Assembly (NCBI GenBank): GCA_001564135.1
Contig: LKNH01000041.1
Location: forward strand, 1-13,184
Direction of reading: 5' to 3'
Source: Halobacteriaceae archaeon Tc-Br11_E2g27
Lineage (GTDB): Archaea > Halobacteriota > Halobacteria > Halobacteriales > Haloarculaceae
Length of the DNA stretch: 13,184 nt
The notes beneath the pieces were generated by a model that was given only the letters and a program-made list of their open reading frames with translations, was not told the DNA's origin and searched no databases. The translations under genes and the position numbers were made by a program. Below are positions 12,801-13,184 of this stretch, one piece after another; within the stretch, counting starts at the first letter, position 1; every line of letters starts with the position of its first letter.

Positions 12801-13184
12801 TCAGTCGTTACCTTCTGCTGTCGGAGTTGTACCCTCTGACGAACGGCTGTAGGCTCTTGCGGCGCTGTAGAGAATGATTGAGCCGACAAAGAACGAGGAG
12901 CCAACCAGCAACACCACGCTGAGGATATCAAGGGCCCCGTAGCCAATCCAGTTTGCGAGTTCACTGAAGCCAACGCCGGCGCTTGCGAGCATCATCATGA
13001 TGCCGAAGTAGATGATGACATCATCTTCTTCAACTATCGTCGTCGCTGCAGAGCCGAGTCGAGCACCGAGGGCACTACCGACCAACAACATTGTGACGAC
13101 GGGAAGGTCGACGCTTCCTGACATCCCGTAGGTGAACGCACCATAGGCTCCCGAGAACAATCCAGCAAAGAGGCTTGTTCCGAC
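12801..13184 (-). CDS. TauE/SafE-family membrane permease (N-terminal part outside window)
   Basis: The last 127 residues of a larger membrane protein whose frame stays open to the window edge; a TTG at 13160 is internal, not a start. The visible part holds about four hydrophobic segments. It includes the glycine-rich stretch SGAYGAFTYGMSGSVD, a helix with LLVGSALGARLGSAA, and a helical pair ending in a polar tail (SSEGTTPTAEGND). The GxxLGAxxG pattern between helices is characteristic of TauE/SafE (sulfite or organo-anion exporter) proteins, and I recall similar haloarchaeal sequences under that name. The substrate cannot be told. The acidic EEDDVIIYFG loop fits a halophile. It lies upstream of fen on the same strand, with a gap and a separate TATA-like element between them. 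Confidence 0.75.
   Translation of the reverse strand, partial: VGTSLFAGLFSGAYGAFTYGMSGSVDLPVVTMLLVGSALGARLGSAATTIVEEDDVIIYFGIMMMLASAGVGFSELANWIGYGALDILSVVLLVGSSFFVGSIILYSAARAYSRSSEGTTPTAEGND

Noticed and set aside
13158..13160. TTG at 13160 as the start of a 119-residue protein
   Set aside because: The frame continues open to the window edge with good membrane-protein sequence, so the gene is cut, not short.

Overview
The window is haloarchaeal chromosome (class Halobacteria). It encodes a halorhodopsin-type retinal protein, a HalX-domain response regulator, an archaeal MBF1 and an archaeal FEN1. Its soluble proteins are very rich in Asp and Glu, and most genes or gene groups have a TATA-like element about 25-32 bases before the start codon, as expected for leaderless transcripts. 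GC content looks moderate by eye (not counted), lower than in many haloarchaea. No tRNA, rRNA, CRISPR array, transposase or phage gene was seen, and both window edges cut genes.

Layout. (1) Positions 1-1831, minus strand: a light-driven ion pump of the halorhodopsin family (C-terminus cut by the window edge), a 194-residue four-helix membrane protein of unknown function, and a 52-residue two-helix membrane protein. (2) Positions 1973-4885, plus strand: hisC (histidine biosynthesis), an AK6/Fap7-type adenylate kinase and a CDP-alcohol phosphatidyltransferase (membrane lipid synthesis) form a tight operon. It is followed by mbf1, a TBP-bridging transcription cofactor with its own promoter. (3) Positions 4882-7926, minus strand: a HalX response regulator whose stop codon overlaps that of mbf1, and a copper-type P1B ATPase with a CcoI/FixI-like N-terminus. 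(4) Positions 8026-11087: a small two-helix membrane protein (minus) diverges from a four-gene ba3-type cytochrome oxidase operon, cbaD-cbaB-cbaA-cbaE (plus). (5) Positions 11157-13184: a coiled-coil, possibly phasin-like protein (plus), then fen (flap endonuclease) and the end of a TauE/SafE-family permease (both minus).

The clearest functional module is region 3-4. A Cu+-transporting ATPase with extra cysteine motifs sits next to a heme-copper oxidase whose CuA and CuB ligands are all present, which suggests that the ATPase supplies copper for oxidase assembly. The most unusual single observation is in the halorhodopsin. It keeps the chloride-pump motif (Thr-Ser-Ala) and the retinal lysine, but two of the three intramembrane prolines of this family are replaced, and two further retinal-pocket positions differ from the reference pumps. 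I see no clearly new multi-gene system; the rest is ordinary haloarchaeal housekeeping with a few unannotated small proteins and candidate operators.
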